Shown here: one piece after another, positions 53,508 through 62,759 of the stretch | Position numbering within the stretch: position 1 is the first letter of the stretch | Layout of the letters: each line of letters opens with the position of its first letter | Position numbers and translations under genes: made by a program | Notes under the pieces: model-generated | Told to the model about the DNA's origin: nothing | The model's input: the letters and a program-made list of their open reading frames with translations, nothing else | Database searches by the model: none | DNA from: Halorhabdus utahensis DSM 12940 | GTDB lineage: Archaea; Halobacteriota; Halobacteria; Halobacteriales; Haloarculaceae | Assembly: GCF_000023945.1 (NCBI RefSeq) | Contig: NC_013158.1 | Location: 1,550,001-1,614,000, forward strand | DNA length: 64,000 bases | Direction: 5' to 3'

Positions 53508-53615
53508 TCCGTTTCGAACCGGGGTCGAAGCGATCGTCAACCGTGATACACTCACACGCGGAGTCTGCAGCCAGACGCAAACGTTTTGCTTGCCCACCAA
53601 CTACGCCGATTCAGC

Positions 53616-54089
53616 ATGGCGGACTGTCCACTCGCCGACGATTGCCCCGAATTCACCGAGCGGATCGAGGGGATGGGGTGTACCCACTACGGCGACCGCG
53701 GCGGGGCCGAGTGGTGCAACCACTACAACCAGCCGATCTCCGACCTCAAATCCCAGCCGGTCCAGCCGGGCGAAGAAGTGGTCGTCACTGTCGAGGACAT
53801 CCACGAGAGCGGGGCTGGCGTCGGTCGAACCGAGGACGGGTTCATCCTCCTGATCGACGGCGTTCTGCCCGAGGCTCGCGCCAAAGTTCGCGTGACGACT
53901 GTCCACTCAAATCACGCTCGGGCCGAGGAAGTCGAACGCCTCGAACTCGATCCGGAGGAATCCGAGGGCGAGGACGGCGACGAGGCCGGTGAATCCAGCG
54001 ACGAGGAGTCTTCCGACGACGGGGACGGCCGCGACGACGGCCCGGATCGACCCGAACTCGGCAGTCGGGACAACTTCTGGGGCAGCTAA
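53616..54089 (+). CDS. TRAM-domain protein with N-terminal Cys cluster
   Basis: 157 residues. N-terminal cysteine/histidine-rich part (CPLADDC, CTHYGD, EWCNHYN) followed by a TRAM domain (about 50-110, PGEEVVVTVEDIHESGAGVGRTEDGFILLIDGVLPEARAKVRV) and an acidic tail ending RDNFWGS. TRAM domains bind RNA. ATG at 53616 lies about 30 nt from a CGTTTTGC element. The frame is open to 53586. Confidence 0.78.
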   Translation: MADCPLADDCPEFTERIEGMGCTHYGDRGGAEWCNHYNQPISDLKSQPVQPGEEVVVTVEDIHESGAGVGRTEDGFILLIDGVLPEARAKVRVTTVHSNHARAEEVERLELDPEESEGEDGDEAGESSDEESSDDGDGRDDGPDRPELGSRDNFWGS

Positions 54090-54188
54090 CGGCTGGGCTG
54101 GCAGTCCGTCGATCTCCGTTCTTGCAGTCGATCTTTCAGCTGACGCATCGCTCGTGACGCTTTTCTCCCCGGCGACGTACGTCGGAAT

Positions 54189-54974
54189 ATGGATCTGCAA
54201 CTCGAGGGCAACGTCGCGCTGGCGACGGCCGCAACTAGCGGCCTCGGACTCGCGAGCGCCGAAGCACTCGCCGCGGATGGTGCGAACGTCGTCGTCTGTG
54301 GCCGAACCGCGGAACGGCTGGAATCCGCCCGCGAGCAACTCGCGGCGGCAGGGCCGGGCGATGTCCGGGCGATCGAGGCCGACATCACCGATCCCGATCA
54401 CGTCGAGGCACTCGTCGCGGAGACCGTCGAGACCTTCGGCGGGCTGGATCACCTGGTCACGAGCGCCGGCGGACCGCCGAGCGGGTCCTTTCTCGATACG
54501 CCGACCGACGCCTGGTACGACGCCTACGACCTGTTGGTGATGAGCGCCGTCCGGACGACGCGGGCAGCCTACCCGCACCTCAAAGAGAGCGACGTGGGAT
54601 CGATCGTCAACATCACGTCCCGGTCGGTCCGGGAGGTCATCGACGACCTCGTGCTCTCGAACGCGGTCCGGCGGGCGGTCATCGGGCTGATGAAAACGCA
54701 GGCCCGGGAGTTCGCGCCGGACGTTCGCGTCAACGCCGTCCTGCCCGGCGCACACGAGACGGCCCGCATCGAGGAACTGATCGACGATGCCGTCGAACGT
54801 GGCGAGTACGACAGCTACGAGGAAGGCCTGGCAGACTGGGCGGCGGACGTTCCGATGGGTCGCATCGGCGAGCCGCGGGAACTCGGCGACGTCGTTGCAT
54901 TCCTTTCAAGTCCCCGGGCGAGTTTCCTGACGGGCGCGGCGATCCCGATCGACGGCGGGTCGATGCGGAGTTGA
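54189..54974 (+). CDS. SDR-family oxidoreductase, atypical active site
   Basis: 261 residues. Rossmann motif ATSGLGLASAEALAADG, DITDPDHV, TSAGGPPSG in place of NNAG and the catalytic-serine segment NITSRSV. The position of the catalytic YxxxK is NAVRR (LSNAVRRAVIGLMKT), as in a divergent SDR subgroup I recall with SN..R..V.G. C-terminal NAVLPGAHETARIEEL, MGRIGEPRELGDVVAFLSSPRASFLTGAAIPIDGG. NAD(P)-dependent function likely, reaction unknown. Confidence 0.85.
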   Translation: MDLQLEGNVALATAATSGLGLASAEALAADGANVVVCGRTAERLESAREQLAAAGPGDVRAIEADITDPDHVEALVAETVETFGGLDHLVTSAGGPPSGSFLDTPTDAWYDAYDLLVMSAVRTTRAAYPHLKESDVGSIVNITSRSVREVIDDLVLSNAVRRAVIGLMKTQAREFAPDVRVNAVLPGAHETARIEELIDDAVERGEYDSYEEGLADWAADVPMGRIGEPRELGDVVAFLSSPRASFLTGAAIPIDGGSMRS

Positions 54975-55017
54975 ACCGCGGACGGACCAATGCGGAGTTG
55001 AGACAGCCGTCACCGCT

Positions 55018-55224
55018 TCAGCGGCCGTCGGGGCGCGTCATCGAGAGGGTCAGCATCACACCGAGGGCGACGAGCGCCACGGCCATCAACACGACGTAGC
55101 CGCTCGGGGGTAATCCGCCCCAAGGCGGATTCGGGTAGAAGAAGTCCACGAGCAACACGAAAATCGCCGTCAGCGTCGCGAGGACTGACAGGGCGAACAA
55201 CCAGAACCAGACGTATCCACGCAT
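55018..55224 (-). CDS. Two-TM small membrane protein
   Basis: 68 residues. Membrane segments WFWLFALSVLATLTAIFVLL and YVVLMAVALVALGVMLTL separated by an extracellular Pro-rich loop FYPNPPWGG. Family not recognised. Confidence 0.6.
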   Translation of the reverse strand: MRGYVWFWLFALSVLATLTAIFVLLVDFFYPNPPWGGLPPSGYVVLMAVALVALGVMLTLSMTRPDGR

Positions 55225-55414
55225 ATGCGCGCCTTCTCGGGGTAGGATATTGGTACTTCCGGGAAGTTCACAGGTGAACTTTTGAGGTACGTTTGCCTCC
55301 GCGGTCGGCAGGCCCGCGACAGTTCCATTCAGCGGTCAAATGCTGCTGTCGCCGCTTTCAGACTGCGCCATCAGTCAGGGGTATTTTTGGTGTCATGCAT
55401 TGATGTCCCTGCAA

Positions 55415-56404
55415 ATGGGGTTCGATCGCCAGGGCCGTGCGGCGACGTCCGTTATCGGGATCCTTCTCTTGGTCGCGGTTGCAGTTGTCATCGCGGTCGT
55501 CGTGATGATGGCGTCGCTGACGTTTCTCGATGCATTGGGAGCGCCGACTGCGGACGCAGTCTTCGAGTACGAGCAGACGTCCGTCGGCCTTCGGATGACA
55601 CCGATGGCGATTGGCACTGACGTCACTGTCCGACTGAACGGCAAGCCCGTCTCGACGATCGAAAGCGACGACGCCGGTCGATCGGTGCTCCTGCCGACTG
55701 CACCCGGCGACCGTATCACCGTCGTCTCGCGTGACAGAGAGCAGTCCGTGCTCGTGCAAAAACGGGTCGACGAACGGGCCGAAATCGGCGATTTCATCGC
55801 CTATTACACGTTCGAGAGTGGTTCGGGGTCCACCCTTGTCGATCGCTCGGGCAACGACAACGACGGGACACTCAACGACGATCCGAAATGGATCGACAGT
55901 GGCCTACGATTCGACGGGTCGAACGATCACGTCCTCGTGGACAACCTCGATGCACAGCAAGATGTCGAGGCCTTCACCGTCGCCACAACCTACACCCAGC
56001 GAGGGCCCGGAAGTGACACAGTAACACAGCTCGTCGAACATACCTGGCAGGGCAACGAGTGGTTCATCGAAACGCGGGACAACGGATCCGGTGGCTATCA
56101 GATCGACTACGCAGTCGGCTTCCCGGACGCAGCCGGTCAGGTGTCGACGGGTGACGACTACACGTACGGCACCCGCCACGTCGTCGTGGGCACGTACGAC
56201 GGGCAGACGTTCGAACTGTACGTCGACGGCCAGCGAGTGGCGTCGGAGTCGTATTCGCGGCAAGTCAATATCGGCGATATGCGGATCGGCCGGGACTTCG
56301 AGTCCACGTCCCAGTACTTCGAGGGAGATATCCACGAACTCAGGCTGTACTACAGCGCGTTCGATGGGGCTGACGTTCGAAGAATTTCCGAGTCGATGCG
56401 GTGA
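55415..56404 (+). CDS. Type IV pilin-like protein with LamG-type domain
   Basis: About 329 residues from ATG 55415; ATG 55403 is equally possible. The N-terminus RQGRAATSVIGILLLVAVAV is the archaeal class III (prepilin peptidase) signal followed by the pilin hydrophobic helix. A short beta region precedes a concanavalin/LamG-like domain (IAYYTFESGSGSTLVDRSGNDNDGT, GLRFDGSNDHVLVDN, VVGTYDGQTFELYVDGQRV, DIHELRLYYSAF). A GTATTTTT promoter element lies 25-30 nt upstream. Likely an exposed adhesive or sugar-binding pilin component. Confidence 0.78.
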   Translation: MGFDRQGRAATSVIGILLLVAVAVVIAVVVMMASLTFLDALGAPTADAVFEYEQTSVGLRMTPMAIGTDVTVRLNGKPVSTIESDDAGRSVLLPTAPGDRITVVSRDREQSVLVQKRVDERAEIGDFIAYYTFESGSGSTLVDRSGNDNDGTLNDDPKWIDSGLRFDGSNDHVLVDNLDAQQDVEAFTVATTYTQRGPGSDTVTQLVEHTWQGNEWFIETRDNGSGGYQIDYAVGFPDAAGQVSTGDDYTYGTRHVVVGTYDGQTFELYVDGQRVASESYSRQVNIGDMRIGRDFESTSQYFEGDIHELRLYYSAFDGADVRRISESMR

Positions 56405-56458
56405 GACTCGCCCGACACGATGAACTCATTTTGGCTCGATTGCGACCGGTAGACAGCC

Positions 56459-58069
56459 TCAGCCATCGTCGAGCGACAGCGCTCGAAAGCGTCGGCGGGC
56501 ATACCAATAGCCGCCGGCAGCGACGAGACTCAGGACGACCGCGTAGACGCTGAGAAGGCCGAACCCAGCGAGTTGATTTTCGGTCAACCCGACCCACAGG
56601 AGCACGAACCCGATCGCACCGACGAATACCCCTCCCATCAGAAAGACGAAGGTAATGACGAACGAGGGATGGGCTCGCTCGACGCTCATGTACTCACGGC
56701 GCTCGAACTTCGGGAGGGCGGCTCCCATGCCGAGTGCCGTCCCCGTCCCGGCAACGGCAAGCAAGACAGCCAGTAGCGCCTGCCCGAGGACGAACGCCGG
56801 CGAGTATTCGATCAGCCCGAACGGGACGCCCACCCCGGCGACGACCAGTCCCAGCACGATTCCGGCGAGCATGCGTCCACGGAGCAACGGCCCGACCGAT
56901 CGGGTGCTCGTCAGCAGGAGTGGGAGTTGCTCGCGATCACTCCCCAGTGGATTGAGACAGAACGCCCCACCTGCGAGGATCGCCCCGGCGATGACGACCC
57001 CGGGCGGGCCGATCAATACCAGCGAGTGCGGGTCCTCGAACACCGTCCCGCTCATGCCGAGCACGCCGAAGAGAACTGGCGTGAGGTGAGCGAGCGTCCG
57101 TGGATCCCGCCGGGTCCGAAGCAGGTATCGCCAGGCGATCCGCCCCGACTGTGTGAGATCGAACAGCCTGGGGACGCTGTGGGTCCCGTCGGTCGCCTGG
57201 CCGGCATTATCTCCACCGACCTCCCGGACAAGCAGCAGTGTTTCCAGGCGGACCACGGCGACAAAGCCGAGCGAGATGGCCATCACGAGCACGCCGGCGA
57301 GTGCGACACCGAGCAACTCGACTCGCCCATTTACCGGCGAGAGCACGAGAGCCGCGTAGGCCTGGACCGGAGTGCCCGGGAGTATCGCGCCGATCGAATC
57401 CGGCCCGACGATGCTTCCATCCTCGATCAGCGTGTTGGTGAGGCGTTGCGTTCCAGCAAAGATGCCGATCAACAGGCTGAGAAACACCCCTGCCCGGACC
57501 CAGAGCGAAACCGCCAGGCGCTCGTTGGCGTATCTGACCCCGTCGCCGAGCAGTCGGCCGGCAACGACGCCGGCACCCAACATCGGCACTCCGCCAAGCC
57601 CGATCAATATGGGGACCAGCGGGTTCGATGCGCCCACGCCGACGATCACGAGCAATACGATCGCGGTCGGCACCAATCCCGCCAGCCCCTCGGTCGTTCG
57701 CGTGACGAACCGCCCGATCGACACCGCCGCTGGCGGAATCGAGGTCCGGATCAACGGCCCGACGACGCCGACCCGTGTCTGGTTGAATCCGCCGACGAAC
57801 CCGACGTAGCCCCCCGCGAATGCGACGGCGAGATAACTCGCGGCCAGGATGCCGATCGGTGCTGGCCCGGTTGCCGCCTCCCGACCCACGGCCGTCGTCT
57901 GCTCCCACACCAACAGCGGGAACGCGACTGCGAAGAGTTCGATGATCGCAAATCCGACCAGCCGTCTCGGCTTCTGGCGCACGTTTCGCAGCGTCGTGCG
58001 CAACTCCGTCCGGGCAAGCGTCCAGGCCCCACGAAGCGTCTGTTGGCTGGAGCGACTCGATTCGGTCAT
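56459..58069 (-). CDS. ABC transporter permease
   Basis: 536 residues with about 12 hydrophobic segments, the ABC-2-like membrane subunit of the exporter whose ATPase starts 58824. A cytosolic loop around VREVGGDNAGQATDG separates two halves. Overlaps the ATPase stop by ATGA. Substrate unknown. Confidence 0.75.
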   Translation of the reverse strand: MTESSRSSQQTLRGAWTLARTELRTTLRNVRQKPRRLVGFAIIELFAVAFPLLVWEQTTAVGREAATGPAPIGILAASYLAVAFAGGYVGFVGGFNQTRVGVVGPLIRTSIPPAAVSIGRFVTRTTEGLAGLVPTAIVLLVIVGVGASNPLVPILIGLGGVPMLGAGVVAGRLLGDGVRYANERLAVSLWVRAGVFLSLLIGIFAGTQRLTNTLIEDGSIVGPDSIGAILPGTPVQAYAALVLSPVNGRVELLGVALAGVLVMAISLGFVAVVRLETLLLVREVGGDNAGQATDGTHSVPRLFDLTQSGRIAWRYLLRTRRDPRTLAHLTPVLFGVLGMSGTVFEDPHSLVLIGPPGVVIAGAILAGGAFCLNPLGSDREQLPLLLTSTRSVGPLLRGRMLAGIVLGLVVAGVGVPFGLIEYSPAFVLGQALLAVLLAVAGTGTALGMGAALPKFERREYMSVERAHPSFVITFVFLMGGVFVGAIGFVLLWVGLTENQLAGFGLLSVYAVVLSLVAAGGYWYARRRFRALSLDDG

Positions 58070-58824
58070 TGCCAGGCTCGTTCGGGTTCGGCAGTCAGTT
58101 CGAGGAACGCATCTTCGAGGTCCGCCTCCCCGTCCTCGTCGGCGGCCGCCGCGAGCCCACCTGGCGACCCCTCCGAGACGAGTCGCCCGTCGTAGAGAAC
58201 GCCGACGCGGTCGGCGATCTCCTCGACGACGGGCAGGATGTGCGTCGAGAGGAACACCGTCGTGTCGCCGCTGGCCAACTCCACGATCAACTCCCGGAGC
58301 GTCTTGGCTGCCCGTGGATCCAGCCCCGACGTCGGCTCGTCGAGAAAGACGACCCCGGGATCGTGCTGGACGGCCTGGATGAACGCTGTCTTCTGTTTCA
58401 TCCCTTTGGAATAGCCGTCGATCCGCCGGTCGAGATCCGCCTGGAGGTCCAGTGAGTCGGCGATATCCAGCGCCCGATCCTCGACTCGTTCCCAGGGAAC
58501 CCCCCGCAGATCAGCGGCGAAGTGCAACTGCTCGCGGCCGGTCAACTCCCGGTACAGCGGTGGCTCTTCCGGAAGGAGTCCGATGTGATCGACGAGGTCT
58601 CCCCGATCTGAACAGTCGATTCCATCGACGAACCCGTCGCCGCTGGTCGGTTCTATCAACCCTGTCAGGATCCGCATCGTGGTGGTCTTGCCCGCGCCGT
58701 TGGGGCCAAGAAACCCGTAGACGACGCCCGTCGGAACGTCCAGGTTCAGGCCATCGACCGCGACTGTGTTCCCGTAGCGTTTGGTTATCTCTCGGGCAGT
58801 GATCGCGCTCGTGTCTCCAGTCAT
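58066..58824 (-). CDS. ABC-type exporter ATPase
   Basis: 252 residues. Walker A GPNGAGKTT, Q-loop LLPEEPPLYRELTG, degenerate signature YSKGMKQKT, Walker B VVFLDEPTSGLDP and H-loop STHILPVVEEI. The Y/SKGMKQ form is typical of the CcmA/NatA branch of multidrug or antibiotic exporters. Operon with the permease. Confidence 0.92.
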   Translation of the reverse strand: MTGDTSAITAREITKRYGNTVAVDGLNLDVPTGVVYGFLGPNGAGKTTTMRILTGLIEPTSGDGFVDGIDCSDRGDLVDHIGLLPEEPPLYRELTGREQLHFAADLRGVPWERVEDRALDIADSLDLQADLDRRIDGYSKGMKQKTAFIQAVQHDPGVVFLDEPTSGLDPRAAKTLRELIVELASGDTTVFLSTHILPVVEEIADRVGVLYDGRLVSEGSPGGLAAAADEDGEADLEDAFLELTAEPERAWQ

Positions 58825-58905
58825 AGACGCCTGTATTCTGAGCAGCTATTTAATGCCCTGCCGACGGCTGCTGGTGATGCAATCGGTCGAAACCGAACTG
58901 CGCTC

Positions 58906-59211
58906 TCAGCCGGACTCCTCTGGCTCCCACGTCTCGACAGTTCCGGCTCGCACGTCCTCGACGCAGCCGCGACAGTCCGGGTGCTCCACGTCGAAGCAGT
59001 CGGGTTGGCCGTCTTCGTCGATCTTGACGGCCCGCCGCTCGGCGTATCGCCGGCAGACGATCCGTGCCTGTCCGTCCTCGGCGAGCGGGAGATCCGTCCG
59101 GGCCGTGTGCTTTGCGTTCTCGTAGGCGCGTCTGGCCTCGGCCAGTTGTTGACCGGCGGATTGCAGGCTCGACCGCAGGAATCCCGGAAGCGACTGCTCG
59201 TCCTCGGCCAT
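58906..59211 (-). CDS. Haloarchaeal conserved protein with CxxC pair
   Basis: 101 residues from MAEDEQSLPGFLRSSL. Helical N-terminus, central ARIVCRRYAERRAVKIDEDGQP and C-terminal CFDVEHPDCRGCVEDV with three cysteines. Seemingly a haloarchaea-specific family; function unknown. ATG at 59211; the frame is open upstream to 59277. Confidence 0.65.
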   Translation of the reverse strand: MAEDEQSLPGFLRSSLQSAGQQLAEARRAYENAKHTARTDLPLAEDGQARIVCRRYAERRAVKIDEDGQPDCFDVEHPDCRGCVEDVRAGTVETWEPEESG

Positions 59212-59305
59212 GGTTGCGCTGTGGGCCCTCTCCCTATGAATCTTCTCGCCGTGGGGCCGGCTGACCCGTCCCACCACGGTTTCACTTCCGCCGTGGTCGC
59301 CGCGA

Positions 59306-59314
59306 CTTTATATA
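59306..59314 (+). promoter_or_regulatory. TATA box of the rpa operon
   Basis: CTTTATATA 58 bases before the rpa start in a GC-rich surround; predicts a leader of about 30-35 nt. Confidence 0.6.
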
Positions 59315-59371
59315 GGAGGCCGACCAACTGTCAATCGTCTCCCATCGAAAACACGCGGAGACAGCACAGCT

Positions 59372-60307
59372 ATGACGGATTTGCATACCCACGCGGAAGA
59401 GATACACGAGCAGTTCGCAGACCAGCTAGACGTGAGTGTCGACGATGTCACGGAACGACTCGACACGCTGGTCAACGAGTACCAGGTACCGATCAGCGAG
59501 GCGCGCCGGAGCGTCACCAACTCCTACCTCGACGAGGCAGGGCTAGATCGCGAGGACATCGGCGGCGGAAGCGGCGGTAACGAGACCGTCCAGGCTGCCG
59601 ATGTCGACGCGCCCGAGGAGTGGGTCGACATGACGGCAAAGGTCGTCGAGCTCTGGGAGCCCCGGAGCGACGCCGTCGCCCAGGTCGGCCTGCTGGGCGA
59701 CGAGACCGGGACGATCAAGTTCACCAAGTGGTCCAAATCCGACCTCCCGGAACTCGCGGAGGGGGCGACCTACCACCTCCGGAACGTCGTCACCGACGAG
59801 TACCAGGGCCGGTTCTCGGTCAAACTCAACCGGACGACCGTCATCGAGGAGACCGACGAGGAGATCGAGGTCGGCGACGACGCCCTCGAAGTCGAGGGGG
59901 CCCTGGTCGACATCCAGAGCGGCAGCGGCCTGATCAAGCGGTGTCCGGAGGACGATTGCACGCGCGTCCTCCAGAACGGGCGGTGTTCCGAGCACGGCGA
60001 GGTCGAGGGCGAGTTCGACCTCCGGATCAAGGGCGTCCTCGACGACGGCGAGGAGGTCACCGAGGTCATTTTCGATCAGGAAGCCACCGAGAACCTCACC
60101 GGTGTGACGCTCGAAGAGGCCAAGGACATGGCGATGGACGCCCTCGATACGAGCGTCGTCGTCGAGGAGATGCAGGGGACGATCATGGGGCGGTACTACC
60201 GCGTCGAGGGTCCGACCTTCGGGCGGTACCTGCTGGCCGACGAGATCGAGACGCTGACTGACGCGGTCGATCCTGAAGCCACGCTGATCAAAGCGAGGTC
60301 GATATAA
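59372..60307 (+). CDS. rpa3: Single-stranded-DNA-binding protein RPA (RPA3-type)
   Basis: Replication protein A subunit, 311 residues. N-terminal helical part (ISEARRSVTNSYL), a canonical OB fold (WVDMTAKVVELWEPRSDAVAQVGLLGDETGTIKFTKW), a second OB region, and a zinc motif CPEDDC..GRCSEH near residue 195. Protects single-stranded DNA in replication and repair. The size and neighbour gene match the Haloferax rpa3-rpap3 pair, as I recall. TAATG overlap with the next gene. Confidence 0.9.
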   Translation: MTDLHTHAEEIHEQFADQLDVSVDDVTERLDTLVNEYQVPISEARRSVTNSYLDEAGLDREDIGGGSGGNETVQAADVDAPEEWVDMTAKVVELWEPRSDAVAQVGLLGDETGTIKFTKWSKSDLPELAEGATYHLRNVVTDEYQGRFSVKLNRTTVIEETDEEIEVGDDALEVEGALVDIQSGSGLIKRCPEDDCTRVLQNGRCSEHGEVEGEFDLRIKGVLDDGEEVTEVIFDQEATENLTGVTLEEAKDMAMDALDTSVVVEEMQGTIMGRYYRVEGPTFGRYLLADEIETLTDAVDPEATLIKARSI

Positions 60308-60921
60308 TGGCGGCGACACCGACCCGAGAGGTTGCCCGCCGCGTCTTCGCGGGCGAGTTCAACGACGCGACCTACACGTTCAAGGAAAGCGACGACGACC
60401 GTGCGCCGGTGTACGTCCTCCTACCGACGGGCGAGCGCGCTAATCGTGTCTTCATCGTCGGCACGCTGACCGAGACCGAGGACGTCGGCGAGGACAGCGA
60501 GTACTGGCAGGGGCGGATCGTCGATCCCAACGGCGACACTTATTTCGCCTACGCCGGGCAGTACCAGCCCGACGCCGCCTCGATGTTGCGGGAACTCGAA
60601 CCGCCCGCGTACGTCTCCATCGTCGGCAAGCCACGGACCTACGAGACTGACGACGGCGAGGTCAACGTCTCGATCCGGCCGGAGTCGATCACGCCGGTCG
60701 ACGAGACGACGCGGAACCGCTGGGTGGTCGAGACGGCCGAGCGGACGCTCGAACGCGTCCAGGGCTACCAGGAGGCCGACCCGACCCAGGACGACTACGC
60801 GGCTGACGAGTACGTCCAGATGGCCCACGACGAGTACGAGCCGGCGGTCGAAAACTATCGACGGCTCGTCGTCGAGGCCTTAGAGAGCTTAGAGGAGGAG
60901 ACGGCCGAACCCGAAGCATAA
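60307..60921 (+). CDS. rpap3: RPA-associated protein
   Basis: 204 residues. A COG3390-type OB-fold protein (TREVARRVFAGEFNDATYTFKE, GERANRVFIVGTLTETEDVG, YWQGRIVDPNGDTYFAYAGQYQP, YVSIVGKPRTY) with a C-terminal acidic helix. Forms the partner of the preceding RPA; translationally coupled by TAATG. Confidence 0.88.
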   Translation: MAATPTREVARRVFAGEFNDATYTFKESDDDRAPVYVLLPTGERANRVFIVGTLTETEDVGEDSEYWQGRIVDPNGDTYFAYAGQYQPDAASMLRELEPPAYVSIVGKPRTYETDDGEVNVSIRPESITPVDETTRNRWVVETAERTLERVQGYQEADPTQDDYAADEYVQMAHDEYEPAVENYRRLVVEALESLEEETAEPEA

Positions 60922-61027
60922 CCTGGGCGAGCAGTAGTCGGATCGCGACGAGTTTCGGGTGGAATCATATTCGTTAAACACTCTTTCCTTTGGTTTTATT
61001 GTCTGTACGACAACTCTATACAGTAGA

Positions 61028-62116
61028 ATGCCCACGAGGCCGAATTCTTCGACACACGGAACTTCCGATACCGAAGATCGTCACCCGGATAATCCGGCAG
61101 CCACTCGCCAGAATCGATCCAGCCAGTGCGCGCCATCGGGCGGCAGTAGTGGTCGTGAACCGCAACAAGAGCGGCGTCCGAAAGGGAGCGGCACCGCGAC
61201 AAGTCGCCGTCGACTTTTGGCCTCCGGCGTGGGACTGCTAGCCATCGCCGCCAGTGGGTGTGTGACGGAGAATGAATCCCAGACCAGTGAGGATCCAACT
61301 GGTGAGGTCGAGACAAACGACGATCCAACTGCCGCGACCCAGAAATTCATCACAGCCCTGGATCAGGGTGATGCGGCAACAATTCAATCATTGGCCCGGA
61401 GCGGTTCCGAACTTGAGAACGTTTCGGCGAGTGACCTTACAGTATTCGAGGAAGGCGACCTCGAACTCGAACAAACGAATCTCTCCACCCGAGGTGATGA
61501 TACAGCGACCGTCGAAGTCACACTTTCAGAAGCGAACAATTCTGATTCGGCGACCTTCAATCTCAATCTCTTGCAGGAAGATGGACGGTGGACCATCGAC
61601 ACACCCTCATGGTGGGATGAATATTCATTCTTCCAGAGTCGACCCGAGGAGAGCAGGACAGAAGCCAATAACCAGATTACGAACCGGGTCATCGAAGTCA
61701 CTAGCGTCGGATCTATCAATGGGGGAGTCGTCGACGAACTGAAATTCACCATTCGACTGGCAGCCGGTTCAGAAGCGGTTCCTCTCGATGGGATGTTGAT
61801 CCAGTTGGTTACTGAAGACGGTAGTTGGAACCTGTTGTCTTCGAACAGTGACGATGTTTCCAATGCAGATGGTGTCTTCTCTTATCGTACCCTCCAGGAC
61901 GACGATTCGTCCATCGCAGACAATCACACGATGAACGATCGTAGCGACCGCACTGTCATTACAATCGGTCTTGACGGGTCAGGTGATTCTATCGACAGTA
62001 CATTAGGCCCTAGCCAAACGGGGACAATGCATGTGATCACACCGTCTGGCGGCGAAACTACGTGGACGCTCGTCGTGCCAGACTCACTGGAAGGCAAAGA
62101 GAAGGTCGAGATCTGA
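61028..62116 (+). CDS. Tat lipoprotein carrying an archaellin-like domain
   Basis: 362 residues from ATG 61028, with TTTTATTG promoter element about 35 nt upstream. The first 56 residues are hydrophilic, then comes the Tat signal TSRRRLLASGVGLLAIAASGC with the lipobox cysteine near 78. Residues 95-200 form an NTF2/DUF4878-like ligand domain (AATQKFITALDQGDAATIQSL). Residues ~215-362 match the outer domain of archaellins: ITNRVIEVTSVGSINGG, DELKFTIRLAAGSEAVPLDG, and the ending TWTLVVPDSLEGKEKVE. The archaellin class III signal helix is absent, so it cannot be a filament subunit in the usual sense. Confidence 0.72.
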   Translation: MPTRPNSSTHGTSDTEDRHPDNPAATRQNRSSQCAPSGGSSGREPQQERRPKGSGTATSRRRLLASGVGLLAIAASGCVTENESQTSEDPTGEVETNDDPTAATQKFITALDQGDAATIQSLARSGSELENVSASDLTVFEEGDLELEQTNLSTRGDDTATVEVTLSEANNSDSATFNLNLLQEDGRWTIDTPSWWDEYSFFQSRPEESRTEANNQITNRVIEVTSVGSINGGVVDELKFTIRLAAGSEAVPLDGMLIQLVTEDGSWNLLSSNSDDVSNADGVFSYRTLQDDDSSIADNHTMNDRSDRTVITIGLDGSGDSIDSTLGPSQTGTMHVITPSGGETTWTLVVPDSLEGKEKVEI

Positions 62117-62319
62117 ATGGGGAAACTCGAACTGGGTGTCAGCTCCGTCGGTGTGACCAGCGATCTTTCAGTATCTCACAGCGGTGAGAGGTTCAGATCC
62201 AATCGGCTCTCAGGACACCCTCGACCCAGCCTGACCCGGACCCACTCGAGGTGCCAACAAGATGGCTGGGTGCCGTCTGACAAATAATTAAGTAGGTGGG
62301 CAAATGATTGTCGCCAACC

Positions 62320-62751
62320 ATGAGTAACAAGAACAAGACTATCTCCTTTCGGGTCAGCGAGGAGAAGTTCGAGACCCTCCGGGAGATCGCCGAGGAGCGC
62401 GATATCTCGCTGTCGGCCGTCTTCCGGGACTACGTCGACATGCTCGTCGACCACAGCGGGAAAGTCGAGGTCGTCCCGGAGCACGAACTCAGCGGTGAAG
62501 CCGAGAGCGACGACGAGACGTTCCCGCCGCAAGTCGAGGTTCCCAAGTCGTTCATCCGAGAGCACGAACGCCTCGAACTCGAATCCGACCACCTCCGGGA
62601 GCAACTCGAGGAGTACAAACGCTACGTGACGAAACTCCGCGAGGAGGTCAACGGCGACGACGAGGACATCATCCAGCTCGAAGACCTCGATGGGGAGCAA
62701 GAGGACGAGGAATCCGCCTATCGGATCGGCGAGTTCGACGAGCCGGTCTGA
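62320..62751 (+). CDS. Ribbon-helix-helix protein with coiled coil
   Basis: 143 residues. RHH (CopG/MetJ-type) DNA-binding fold in KTISFRVSEEKFETLREIAEERDISLSAVFRDYVDML, then a linker and a predicted coiled coil FIREHERLELESDHLREQLEEYKRYVTKLREEV with an acidic tail. Regulator or DNA-binding scaffold. A TATA-like AAATAATTAAG lies at 62282-62292. It starts 203 bp after the lipoprotein gene; nothing else was seen in that gap. Confidence 0.82.
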   Translation: MSNKNKTISFRVSEEKFETLREIAEERDISLSAVFRDYVDMLVDHSGKVEVVPEHELSGEAESDDETFPPQVEVPKSFIREHERLELESDHLREQLEEYKRYVTKLREEVNGDDEDIIQLEDLDGEQEDEESAYRIGEFDEPV

Positions 62752-62759
62752 CCGCTTCG

